From NCBI GenBank assembly GCA_002633005.1, contig NMRA01000304.1, positions 365,163 to 429,162 on the forward strand: 64,000 nucleotides of DNA. Reading direction: 5' to 3'. The position numbers were made by a program, and so were the translations under genes. The notes under the pieces were generated by a model. It had not been told where the DNA came from. It saw only the letters and a program-made list of their open reading frames with translations, and made no database searches. This stretch comes from Phoronis australis. Its lineage: Eukaryota > Phoronida > Phoronidae. How positions within the stretch are numbered: the first letter of the stretch is position 1; the number at the start of each line of letters is the position of its first letter. This document shows, in pieces, positions 1 through 11,700 of this stretch.

Positions 1-398
1 TGGTGTTGATTGGTTGCTTCTATAGGAGAATTCAGAGCTGCTAATTTGATTTATTTCAGTTTATTATTGATGATTTTGGCTTGACCTAATTAGCGAAGCG
101 TGGGTCTTTTATCAGGTTGTTTTCACTCACAAGACGGGATGCCCTCTACTTAGTATGATTGTGGTTTTAGCTCATATTTGTTATCATGAAGATCATTACG
201 GTTCATGAATTCGTGTGTAACAATAAATCATTTTTATATTTGTTAAGTTTGTTCTTTGGTTTATGACATTATTAGGCATTCTGCTAATTTTTTATTTCAC
301 TATGAATACAAAATGATTTTTGATTAGTTTTCGTGCCGAGAGTTATGTTTGCCATATTTCAAAAGAAGATTTGCAAAACTAATGTGGTAAAATTTCCC
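1..398. repeat. ~400-bp direct repeat, copy 1
   Basis: From the window edge to AAAATTTCCC at 398 this matches 1347-1746 with few differences. It may extend left beyond the window. No coding frame is apparent. Confidence 0.85.
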
Positions 399-539
399 NT
401 ACATTTTGAAGTTAATCGATGACCCGTTACAATAATTTGTTACTGGTATCATAATTCACATTGCTAAACCGCGGTCTCTGAGGCCGTCGTTGCACTCAAT
501 GTTATCATCGATCTTAATCTAAAAGGTCGGGGATTCGCG

Positions 540-735
540 TTTCCTATTAGCACAGGGCGGTAATCACCAATCGGCAAAAGTAGGGGATGGGCGGTTAACC
601 GAGCAGTGGGCGGTTAATTGGAAATCTTCAAAAATAGCAGGGGGGCGGTTAACCGAGCAGTGGGCGGTTAAATCGAAATTCACCTAAAGTAGGGGGTGGG
701 CGGTTAACTGAGCATGGGCGTTAACCCGAACGATT
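540..735. repeat. GGGCGGTTAA tandem repeats
   Basis: Five or so copies of GGGCGGTTAACYGAGCA separated by AT-rich spacers. Related motifs (GGGCGGTTACTCAGATGG, GGGCGTTCAA, GGGCGTTTAA) recur at 5883-5982 just before receptor exon 2. Not a coding sequence. Confidence 0.7.
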
Positions 736-1346
736 ACGGTATATTGCTCATTTAGATTTTAAAAGATTTCCAAAAGTGTGTCACCAGCGAGCCACAGTTG
801 TGGATAACTGGTGTTTGGCCATTGAGCAGGTGTCTAATTAAAGTAACAGGTCTCATCACTGAGCCATGTAGAAGGTAATTGAAGTCAATGTACACACCAC
901 TCACTGAGTGTATCCTACACGTTGTCACTTGTGAATGCTGAGCAAGATAGGAACAGTTGGCTGTTTTTTCTATTTGTGATTAGATTTTTTGTAGCATGCT
1001 TTTGTCTGTCAGTGAATGCAGTTGAGACATTTGTCTTAAAGTTTGTAAATCCTGCCAAGGGAAAGGAAATATTAAATGGTTAAAGAGAACCCTTTGGCGA
1101 GTGGAATTATGCTGTTGTATGTTGCAGGCTTTTTTGCTATTAACACGAAAAATATAAATTTCATGTGAATTGTTGTTTGCATCTTGTACTAATAAACAGC
1201 CAAACATCTTGTATATTATCAAACATCTTGTATATAATATCATTTTGTACTTGAAAGTCCCATGTACTGCCGAACTGTTGAAATCATTGTTCTGTTTTTG
1301 AATGTGGAAAGTTCACTTTCCTTATTACATTAAACCAAGTACCAAG

Positions 1347-1746
1347 TGGTGTTGATTGGTTGCTTCTACAGGAAAATTCAGTGCTGCTAATTTGATTTAT
1401 TTCAGTTTATTGTTTGTGATTTTGGCTTGACCTAATTAGCAAAGTGTGGGTCTTTTATCAGGTTTTTCACTCACGAGACGACGGGATGCCCTCTACTTAG
1501 TATGATTGTGGTTTTAGCTCATAGTTGTTATCATGAAGATCATTACGGTTCATGAATTCTTGTGTAACAATAAATCAATTTTTATATTTGTTAAGTTTGT
1601 TCTTTGGTTTATGACATTATTAGTCATTCTGCTAATTTTTTATTTCACTATGAATACAAAATGATTTTTGATTAGTTTTCGTGCCGGGAGTTATGTTTGC
1701 CATATTTCAAAAGAAGATTTGCAAAACTAATGTGGTAAAATTTCCC
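1347..1746. repeat. ~400-bp direct repeat, copy 2
   Basis: Starts TGGTGTTGATTGGTTGCTTC and ends AAAATTTCCC, near-identical to the left window edge. A third, diverged stretch (AACTTGATTTATTCGAG... TTCGGCTTGACCT) occurs at 6713-6782. The 950-bp spacer could be an element interior flanked by long direct repeats, or simply a tandem unit of ~1346 bp. Confidence 0.85.
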
Positions 1747-1989
1747 GGTCATATAAGACACAAACAAGCATTAGCTATCTGCCTATATTAGTCGCGCAGT
1801 GTTATGTACCCGACATTAAGTGTATTTTAGTACTTTCTATGTGTCCACATATACATATGTGGGTACAATTGTCATCATCTCTGTCAGAGCGTATTGTGTC
1901 TTCTGCTGTTTCTCTAAAGTTCCTTAGAAGTTTTTCATGAAAGTTGGCAGGATCCGATTGGCTAAGATGGATGACGATGGTTTTCAAAT

Positions 1990-3140
1990 AAATCGGACTG
2001 TTGAGTGTACCTCCTAGTGGCAATTTTATTTTTTCCGTTTACCTCGATCCGTGTCTTCACTGCATCTGGCTTTCACTGATAGGCTGAAGTCTTGTTCAAC
2101 TTTATTCATCTCAACCAAATGTAGCCAAGTCTGCTAAACACAACGTCCAATTAACGTATGTCTGTTGTAATGTTGCAGCCAGTGCTGCAAAGCTTTGACT
2201 TGTGGCGAACTCTAGAGTCACTTTCAGACTCTCACACACGTTGACTGGTTCAGTTAGTTCATAGCTGTCTCACTATAAACTCTTACTTCTAATCTTCCCA
2301 CTCTGTGACTCACTCTCACTAACCCAGTGTCTGATTTATCCACTGTGTGTTGCAATATTCTGGAATTTGTCATCAGTGTGTCCTCATTCTAGATTCGGAA
2401 TCTACCCAGTCATTTAAAATGCATGCCAGACTCTAGAATGTTCCAGACCATGGTTCTACACTGAGTCTCTAATATTGGGAAAGCTATTAGAATGTTCTGC
2501 AGGTTTTCTGTTATAATCAAATTACATCATTGTCCTGACATAACTAGGTCAGTCAATCAAGTGCTAACTGCTAGCATAATCAAATAGAACATCTTAAGAA
2601 ATCTCAAAGAGCTTAATTTAAACCAGTGTCAGTCTACTTTTGACAGTTTCTAAGGCGACCTCCTCACCTTTCCATTTTCAGACTCATCAGATGTATTCTG
2701 CGGCACCTGGTGGCCATTTTTATTATTTTTGAGACGTTTTTTTGGTGTCTGCCTCTTATCTGCCAACCGTTTAACTAATCATTACGAAAATTGGCTTAAT
2801 AGATGTGTTCTTTCCAACAGTGCTGGCGTTAATTTTTTGACAGGTCCAACAGTTGTGGCTTCCCCCCGGGCAATTTTGATTTTTGCATCCAAAGCTGAGC
2901 GTCATACACCCCTCATATGATTTTTGAGAAATAGACGGTCAAGTTATTCCTATGAACGTGACAATAGCTGATGACTTCTTTCACACGGGGTTGCCCACTG
3001 CTGTGCCCCATAGTGGTAATTTTATTTTTTACATTTGCCTCTATATCTTTGGAGTTTGTAGACATATTTTCATGAAATTTCGGTGATAAGTTTCTACTAT
3101 GAGTGACAGGCATGACGTATTTTGCGCTTCCCACTTGCCA
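1990..3140. repeat. ~150-bp tandem family (CCCCTAGTGGCAATTTT), cluster A
   Basis: The motif CTAGTGG-AATTTT-TTTTT followed by 'gcctctatatct...tttcatgaaattt' recurs at about 2006, 2700, 2850 and 3000. Each unit carries a preceding 'ccaacagctgtggtg' and a following 'aaatttgg' segment. Units are 70-80% alike by eye. Short apparent ORFs here come from the repeat. Confidence 0.6.
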
Positions 3141-5711
3141 TTGTAGGAAGGCAATACCCCTAGAAGCATACCGTTTGTAGTGCAGTCGCATGTACATGTA
3201 CTTCAATACTTTGTGTTGCTCTTGTTTGTCAATCCTTCCTGATTCGACCCTTTATAGAGATTGTAGTACACAAATTATTTAAAAACAAGTTTTTCTGAGA
3301 TTGAAGTTCTGTTGTCCACCCACATAGTGCTGTCATGCCAAGAATTGTACGATGACACTGGGTTTACCTCAAAATCCAACTGCTGCCTGGTGATTTGGTT
3401 ATTGGCCCAACTGTATTGCACATCTAACAGAGGTATTGGGGAACATATTATTGCAACATTAAACACACATTTTAGGTTGTAAGTTACATTACTTGTCCAA
3501 TTTTCAAAATTTAAAAACCTAGTCACATGTGCTTTTCAGGAACTATTCAAATATGCTATTTACAAACTTTCTAAATGCTAATGTGTTTATGATGGGTCTC
3601 ATTATCTAGAAAACAAAAGCAGGAGCCTGAGGCGATTTAATTAACCACAACAGTATGGTGTTTTTGATCTGAAATGGCAAAAGCTGTGGTGCGCAAACTG
3701 GTAGAGTTGCCCGGTCTTGACCGGTTAGGGAGTCAAAGTTGGACTCTTCATGATTATTTTTCTTAGCCATTTCACTCTAGTATTCCTTTATATCTTTGAA
3801 TGGTAAACTACAGTAACTCCACTATTTCACACAAATGTAGTTGCCAAAATTGCCATTTACCCAGAGGCTGAGCTATAGTCTTGCTGCAAATAATGGGAAT
3901 TTATTAAATATGGTTTTGTGTCATCTAAACGGTAAAAATTAAGCTAACGATTTCCAAAAAAAATTTCTTTGTTTTTGTGAAAAGACATCACGAGTCACTT
4001 GTCCGCCATTATTGTGTGCTAAATAGGTGACAAATTACCATTACCTTGCCACAAATGATCAAAATTTTATGGAGTGTAGTTTCCTGTCTCTGCACATAAA
4101 CATAAATGAACCTGAATCTTGGTATGTTTTCTATTTATTCTGGAGAATTGGCAGTGAGAGAAGAATTTCACTTCTTTGTGTGTTACAACTACCTGAAAAA
4201 TTCAGTACTTTAGACACTTAAAAAAACATTTGGAAGTGGGTTTCAGTCACATTACATTCCAAATTTTCTTGCTATTCATTATTTGGAGTTTGAGACCATA
4301 ATTACTTGGCGAAACCTTTTTGCATCATCGTGAAGTGAGAATATAATACCAAATTTATGTCTTGTCATTTTAATAAAACGGGACCCAGGACCCCACCAAA
4401 CTTTACTCTATTTGATTCATCAATTTTTTACCTATAGATCAGAAATTCGACAAAATTGCGTGTAAACACGTCTAAGTCTATGTACTAAAAATGTTGACAC
4501 AGATCTGGTGTACATGAAGTTTGTATTTTAAGAAGCATTGCACGAGTAGCTCTATTTCCACCAATGCTGCCTCTGTTGCCCAGATGTAATGTTTATCCAA
4601 TTTCTGGGTAAGTAATGATATCTATTGGATTTATTTAATATATTCATGAAATAAATTTTGAAGAAAATGATCAGTCACTGTCAATTTTAGATGTGTACAT
4701 TTAGAAATGCAATATTACTTTAGAAATAACCCACTCATGGCTACAGACTTCATTCTCCAGTTCTCTGACAGACTGTAGTTTGCAATGAAGCTGTCCAACA
4801 CATGACTCAGGCAAAATTAGACTTCGAAAACTAACTTACCAAGCCATTTCCTGATGACAGCACCTAGCGCTTTTTGGCCAATCACATAACGGTATTGCCC
4901 TCTTTATATTCACCTCTAATTGACAGCTTTACTCAATGACATAAGCCTAATATTCTGTGTTTAAATTGGCCAACTGGTCAGTGATTTGAAATTTGGTATA
5001 TTCTGTATGGAAACCGAGACGACTAATCAATACCAACTGGGTGAGTGTCTTGTTTTGGTTGACGCGTTTGTGTTCTGAATAACTTTGCATACCTTTTTAT
5101 AAGACAATTTTTATGGATTGTTAAAAAGTAAACTTACGAAGGTGGTCACTTAAGTAAGGAGTGATTTTAAAATGTATCTGGAAAATTTTGCCAGACCAGT
5201 GTGTAGCTATACAGTGACTGAAGATGACTTGTCATGTTCAGGGAGAAACAGTGCTGTTGAAATGTAATATGCGATTACCGTGGATTATGTTTAGTAACAA
5301 TTACTGGATTTTGTATGCAGTAAAATCTCGCCAATTTTGCTGAAAAAATAACTGCCAAAACTGTTCATTTTTAAAAGACTTAGCATTTTTGTGAACCTTC
5401 ATAATTTTTCAAAACGTCTGATTATGGTACAACTTGGAAATGGTTGAGCGTTTCTTGGATGCTTCATCATTCATTAAAAAAGTGAGAAAAGAAAACGTCC
5501 TCTGTCGGGCATATTGTGTTCTTAATTGGTCAGATTTTATCATAATTCTAAGTGTATATGTGAAGTCTTATTCTATTAAGAACTTAGAAGATTCAATTGA
5601 AATTGCCATTTCCAAGGATTCTAAACTGTTTGGCTTTCTTGGTTTTGTGGACACTTAACTGTCGGTTACTGGCAATAAAACTCAAGTTGTGTTTCTGTAT
5701 CTTTTCCATAG
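3141..5711. other. Upstream of the receptor start: no gene seen
   Basis: AT-rich sequence with only short chance ORFs. It must hold at least one 5' untranslated exon and possibly the promoter of the receptor gene, but I could not place them. Confidence 0.5.
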
Positions 5712-5756
5712 GCATGTCAACATTAATGGTTTGGATGGTCAATCTCATCATGTTAG
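5712..5756 (+). CDS. Receptor gene coding exon 1: start codon and signal peptide
   Basis: Acceptor CTTTTCCATAG ends at 5711 and donor GTAGGT starts at 5757. ATG at 5714 opens MSTLMVWMVNLIML followed by one base, which completes Gly with the next exon to give a hydrophobic leader ending GYA before the first CUB cysteine. The preceding acceptor means at least one untranslated exon lies upstream, which I could not locate. This start was chosen because it is the only phase-1 ATG exon upstream that supplies a hydrophobic leader. Confidence 0.72.
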
Positions 5757-8700
5757 GTAGGTGTAATTATTCCCTTCTCATCGGGAATACGGAACTCGTA
5801 CCGGTAATAGATAATGTCCATGGTACTTAACTGTGGTTTCATAAAATATCTGGTTTAAGCTAAGAAGTGTGCGTAGTGGATGAGGGCGGTTACTCAGATG
5901 GTCGGTGAATGCGACAGATGCGCGTGCAAAAATCAATTAAACTGAGGATGGGCGTTCAAAAGTGAAAATGGGCGTTTAATGGGATAAGTATGGTACTATT
6001 TTGTCCTCAATTAACCACAAAATTTTCTGGTACACGAAATAATTAACATTAAGGGAAAAGAGACTTAGTCCACTATCATCTTAGTAACCATTTTAATGCA
6101 GTCTTGACCACCACTTTTGTGAAAAGATTCCATGTTACCACGTAATTTCCGTATACCCCAGTGTTTTTGATTGCTTAAGGTTATGTCATAATTTAAAGAT
6201 TGTCTGATGTCGTTGATCAAATAGCGTACGATTGTTTACAGGGTATGCTTGTGATAAATTCTTCTCCAAAACTCATCAGCGGCGAGGTGTGTTTAGCTCA
6301 CCCTATTATCCCAATGTCTATCGGGGTGAGGAGGTGTGCAAGTACATGTTCAATGTAGCCAGCGATCACTGGGTCTCCCTCTCATTCGAAGTGGTCAATC
6401 TTCATCCCGTTGACAAGCAAGGGTAGGTGTCGGTTTGTGTCCGTTTTGGCATTTTTATTTTCTAATAGTTTCGCTTACAGGTATAATAAACTCCGTGATT
6501 TAACCATGCATTTAACCACATGCTATTTATTGCCTGATAATTTTAACAGAATATTAAAGCCCCATGCTGCACAGTATTTGAAAACTCCTGTTTTGGTTTA
6601 TGTTTCCGACTAGACCCTTTGTTTTGTTTTACCGTAGTAATGGTGCAAATTGGCACTACTAATTACAGGTAATAAAACCATGCTTTTAACTTTCTTCGTT
6701 GATTTCTTCCTTTGAAAAATTCACCTTGGCTAACTTGATTTATTCGAGTCTTTGAAGTTTCCGATTTCGGCTTGACCTCTTGTTGCATACTCAATCGATG
6801 TCAATTTAATTTAGAACTCTTAAACCATAAAATCTCACACATTTAGGGCAATATGGCGGAATGGAATTTTATTTCTTTTTACCATATGAGATGAAGCAAC
6901 ACTGAAACAATTACTTTTAATAATGTTCCATGCCATAGCTGTCATCAGGGTTTGAGATATTGTTGACCTTTCCAACTAAGTTAAAATCCTTAGTAAAGAT
7001 GAAATTTGGCAAATATTTTTTTTCCGAAATTGATGAAATTTTAAGCTGTTTGATATGTTTTGGAATGCATGTCATTGTAATTAACTAAACTCTGAGATCA
7101 AACCCTAAAATGTCAATGGACGTGACATAATTTCCTATTACGTTGCAGGGAGATGTTAATTGGTTGACGGGTAACGGTTGGCTGATGGCCATTACTGGTT
7201 TTGTTCAATTGAACATATTGTCTGAAATGCATTGATCTGAACACTGTTGTGGAATCTTCATACCCATATAAACCTTCCAGTGTCACAAAGTCATTCACAC
7301 ATCACAGATGCTTGTTCAAAAGTTTCTCACTCATATTGTTTGGTTTGTGTTTGTGTTTGCTTCAGTGACTCACAATTCAACTGCCTTAATGTTTAGCTAG
7401 TGGACCTGATTGTGTGTGTTCTGAGCATTGCATGGCTGTATTTCGTGAAGATGTAAACTGAGACCTTTATATTTGGTTCATTTTGTAAATAAAGCGTAAT
7501 TATTGGGAATATCACCGTTTGATGTGGTCTGGCTTTTAATTACTCGACTTATTGATTCAGCGTTAATTAGATGTTGTTACATTATGTAATTATACGGTAG
7601 TTCTCTAATTTAGCACATTTACGTCATTTTTACACCTACAATTATTTGAAAAATAATATTTTGTTCCATACTGATTTCAAACGAGGTTGCATGGTGGAAA
7701 TTTCTTGACTTAACGAATTCGCTCATCAGGTCAGTTTTGTAGGCAAAGCCCTTGGGTTAACCCTATTAATACTCAGTTTTTTCACTGTTCTATTGCACAA
7801 CCCTAGAATCCCATAAGAAATTCAGGAAACATGGCTAATTTGAACACATTTGCCACATTTTTTGAATAAATTGTTAAAATCAATGAAATTTTCAGGATTG
7901 ATGTAAAACTGAACGAGTCACCTTATAGCGATTCATTTTATCAAATATTTGTTAGATTATCTGTTACTTTTACTATTAACAATTGAGAAATAACTGAAAG
8001 TTCAGAAAAGCATAATTTTCTAAAAGAATAAAGTTTAACACAAAATATAAACTTTCAAGATTATAGTGTGTTATGAGTGAATTAGGTCTCGGCATTGTAA
8101 GTTCACCATTTCATTCAACCCTTCATGTAGGATATTTCAGGCTGTGTAGCAAACATCAGGTGAAAAGGAGTATTAATGTTACCTATCTGTCATGGACAAG
8201 ATCATTGGTGATATGCCGGTGCACTTATCCCCTCCTCAGACCATCCCCCTGACAGCCTGTAAGCATCTGGTTTGACGACACACAGGCAGGGCTCTTGTAG
8301 TGACTTTTAGCAGCATGGCCATATGTACGGTAATACAGTTGTGCCAGCCTCAAGCAGTCGGCTACCATCGTTGAACTCAGCCAGTTGGGACGGAGTCTGC
8401 TTGACTGTGCGTTGATGAGCCAGAAGCTTAACATCAGGCGAGTATCAAGCAGATGGGTTGGTTAGTGATGCATGAGCCAGCGAGGTAATCTGCACATTCG
8501 TTAATCAAGACATCGGCGTGGCCAGGCACGAAAGACCAGGTCACAGTGTAATGATGGTGATCGGAAGACACCTCAGTGTTAGCTGGGAGATTTCCAGACT
8601 GAAGTTTCATCAACACCGCCATAGAATCGGTGGCAAAGATAATGGTGTAGTTCTCCAGGTCTGGTCCTCCAGGTGAAATGGGGTGTTACTGATGCATAGA

Positions 8701-11700
8701 GACTGATCCTTTAGTTTTGTGAACATCAGTCGCGAAGGCTGTATAATTATTCGATTTATTTTGCACACCCTGACTATCAGGAAAAAATATTTACATACCC
8801 GGTACAGATAGTTTGTTTTGTGTGAAGTAAGTGAAAAACTGACAATATTTGCTGCAGGTTATGCACAGAGGAATCTATTAAAATATACTTCTACAACAGC
8901 GAGATGAAGAAGACAGTATCTCACCATTTCTGTGGACAAATGATTCCCGAGCCATTCATCACAAGCTCAACTTCAGTTCAGGTCATCTATTCTAAGACCC
9001 GTGGCATGTCATATCTGGGGTTCTTTGGAACATATGAATTTATCAATGAATGTAAGTACTGTATGAGAGACTTTACCAAGCAATCTCGAAAGGTCATTTG
9101 GCTCTAATGACTACTGTTGCCATCTGGCTGTATGGAGCGGTAATATCGCTTCGTGTTAGGAATGGAAGCTCCCACTATCAATACGGTGGGGGGGGGCGCT
9201 TATTGTAACCAAAGGTGGTCGAAACTGGGTGAAATTGAAAGCTAGGATTCATCAAATTTACGTATTTTCACTCAGCTGTAACCTATGACAGATGTTCTAC
9301 AAAACTGGGGTGCACTTCATTGTTAAATTAGATTGTTTCACACAAAATTGTACTGAAATTCCAGGGTGAAAACTTGCCGATGCGTCACTGGCTCGCGATC
9401 GTCGATATGGCAACTTAAATGAAACTACAATTTTGACTGAACAAATTAGCTGAAGTCCTCACTTAAGTTTTCCAAATAGCGTCCCTAAGATTTTTAAGTT
9501 CTTGTGGAGTTTGAATAACAGCTGCGGGCTGAGGTTAAGTCCAAATCTGCGCAAGATGGTTCTGGTTAAGTTTGTGATTATCTTCACGACCTTGAGGTTT
9601 TTTCAAATGTGAGAGTCAATGGTTCTGCGTAATCAGTCTTCTAGACTTTTTTTGTAAGAGTCCCTTTTTGTCAACCATTATTGAAAAAGTGAACTTGTAG
9701 AACAGTAAAAAAAATCTTCAGAGCTTGTACCAGATTTTAGGAATAGACATTGGTTGTCTAAAATTCAAGAATGACGATCTGTGAGAAACCATAATTCGCC
9801 TTGATAGGACACATTATCGGGATGCTCAAAAATGTTCCATCAGCAGCCACTGTTGTCAATTTAAAAAAAATAATTGCAAGTGGTCTGATACACGTTGTAC
9901 CAGACATGCGCAGGCCTCGCATGTGGGCCCATTGCACTGATCACCTGGAAATATTTTTATGCTTTATTAATATATGGTTAAAACCGAGCTGAGGAGCTAG
10001 AAACCTGGCTCAAGGGTTTAGCAGTGTGACATGGTGGGACTTGAACCCACGACCTCGAGTAAAGAAAGCGGGCACTTATCAACCAGGCCACACTGCCTCC
10101 TGACAATTTTAAGGACTGACAGTGTATTATCAGACTCTTGACACTCTGTTGATATGAATGTGCAGTGTCCGATATTTGCAAATTATGATGATTACTAAAA
10201 TTGCTGAGTCAAGCATTGGTTCTTTTGTCACGATTAGTTGGATGTCTTAGGTCTTACACTTTAGTTTAGTGTGAAACTTGGTGTGGTATCTGTGCTAATC
10301 ACAGTCTTAATTGTGATGAGGATTTCCATGGCGATATCCTCTTGAGGGTAGAATAATTTAGATTGATTTTATATCCGCTCCATATATTCTTCGTCAGTGG
10401 TTGTATTAGACTAACTGCGCTACTTAATGTTTTTCAGCCGTCAAAATCTTCCCACATTCTAACCAGAAATGTGGCGAGTCTTTAGTCACTGGTATTGGGG
10501 GAGTGTTACAGTCTCCAGGATGGCCTGACCTCTATTGGACGAGAGAACACTGTGCTTGGATCATCAAGGTGAAGCCCAATCAACAAATTTTGCTCTCCTT
10601 GAGGGACATGAATCTGCCCTTGGGTAAGTTCTATGGTGCGAAAAGGTTGAATCTAAAATTTTATCATTATGGTCTCGGACATCAGCATTTCATTCAATTT
10701 TAATAAATTTGGATAAGTATTTTAGTCATGCGAGTATATTTTTCTTTGTTATTGTTTTGTCACAAAACAAAACTACTTGTGTTTTTTGTCTCCCACTACA
10801 AACGAAACAACTAGGAACAAAAAGTTGTTTTGATCGCGTAGAAAAAGATTTAAAAAGTTGACATGGGTTTGGTTTTGATTACACATTGTGGCAGCTCATA
10901 CAGCACACTCTACTGGTCAAATTCAGTACTAGATTCACGCATCTCAATAGTTCATTACACACGCCCAGCTTCAGAAAATCTTGAACTATTATGTTGTGCT
11001 CAGCTGGTCTCAGGGCTTGTTAATAAGTTTTTGGCCAAAACCACTGCTACATTTTGTTAGCTACATTTTATCAAGCCTGTCAACAGAATGCATAAGCTGA
11101 ATTACAGGGGTAGTTAAGTATGCGTGTATTGCCTTTGTGTGCTATCTGGACCTATCTCTTTGTAGAGTGTAGCGCTTTTGGATTTCTTACCCCCGGGTTT
11201 GACAGCGATATGCTAATCTGTTGTCATTGCTACATTCCATACAGTATTCTACCATATAGTGCATCTGGTATGTTACTCGGTTACAGGCCACTGTGATATT
11301 GTCCATGTGTCGATCTATGAAGGTTTAGCTGACCCAGACACTGCAGCGGACATCAAATTCTGCGGAAAGTTGTCTTCCATTCCAACAGAGCGGGATTATT
11401 TGACTTCAAAATCACGTGCAACTATAAGGTATAACTGTGAATGAGTCACCTTTCATTTGATAAACCCCTGATTTTATCCCTTGTTATAAAAAGTCGTGAG
11501 TACGACCTTTGCTTACATCATTACAGTAAAAATTCTCCAGTTTGGACAGTCTCGAAAACTTGGGACAAAGAAATTCAAGCTGAAATTGAACTTTTTGATT
11601 CTAAAGATTGGCACGTGGGTTTTTTTGCCATTTTTCCTATTTCTCAAAAATCGGACATTGGCTTTTATGACACAAATAGATTTTGGCAGTTCACAAAGTC

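Noticed and set aside
10021-10096. Functional tRNA gene
   Set aside because: A- and B-box-like motifs and a perfect T-stem are present, but there are extra bases between T-stem and acceptor and no proper D-arm or anticodon arm. A SINE head fits better.
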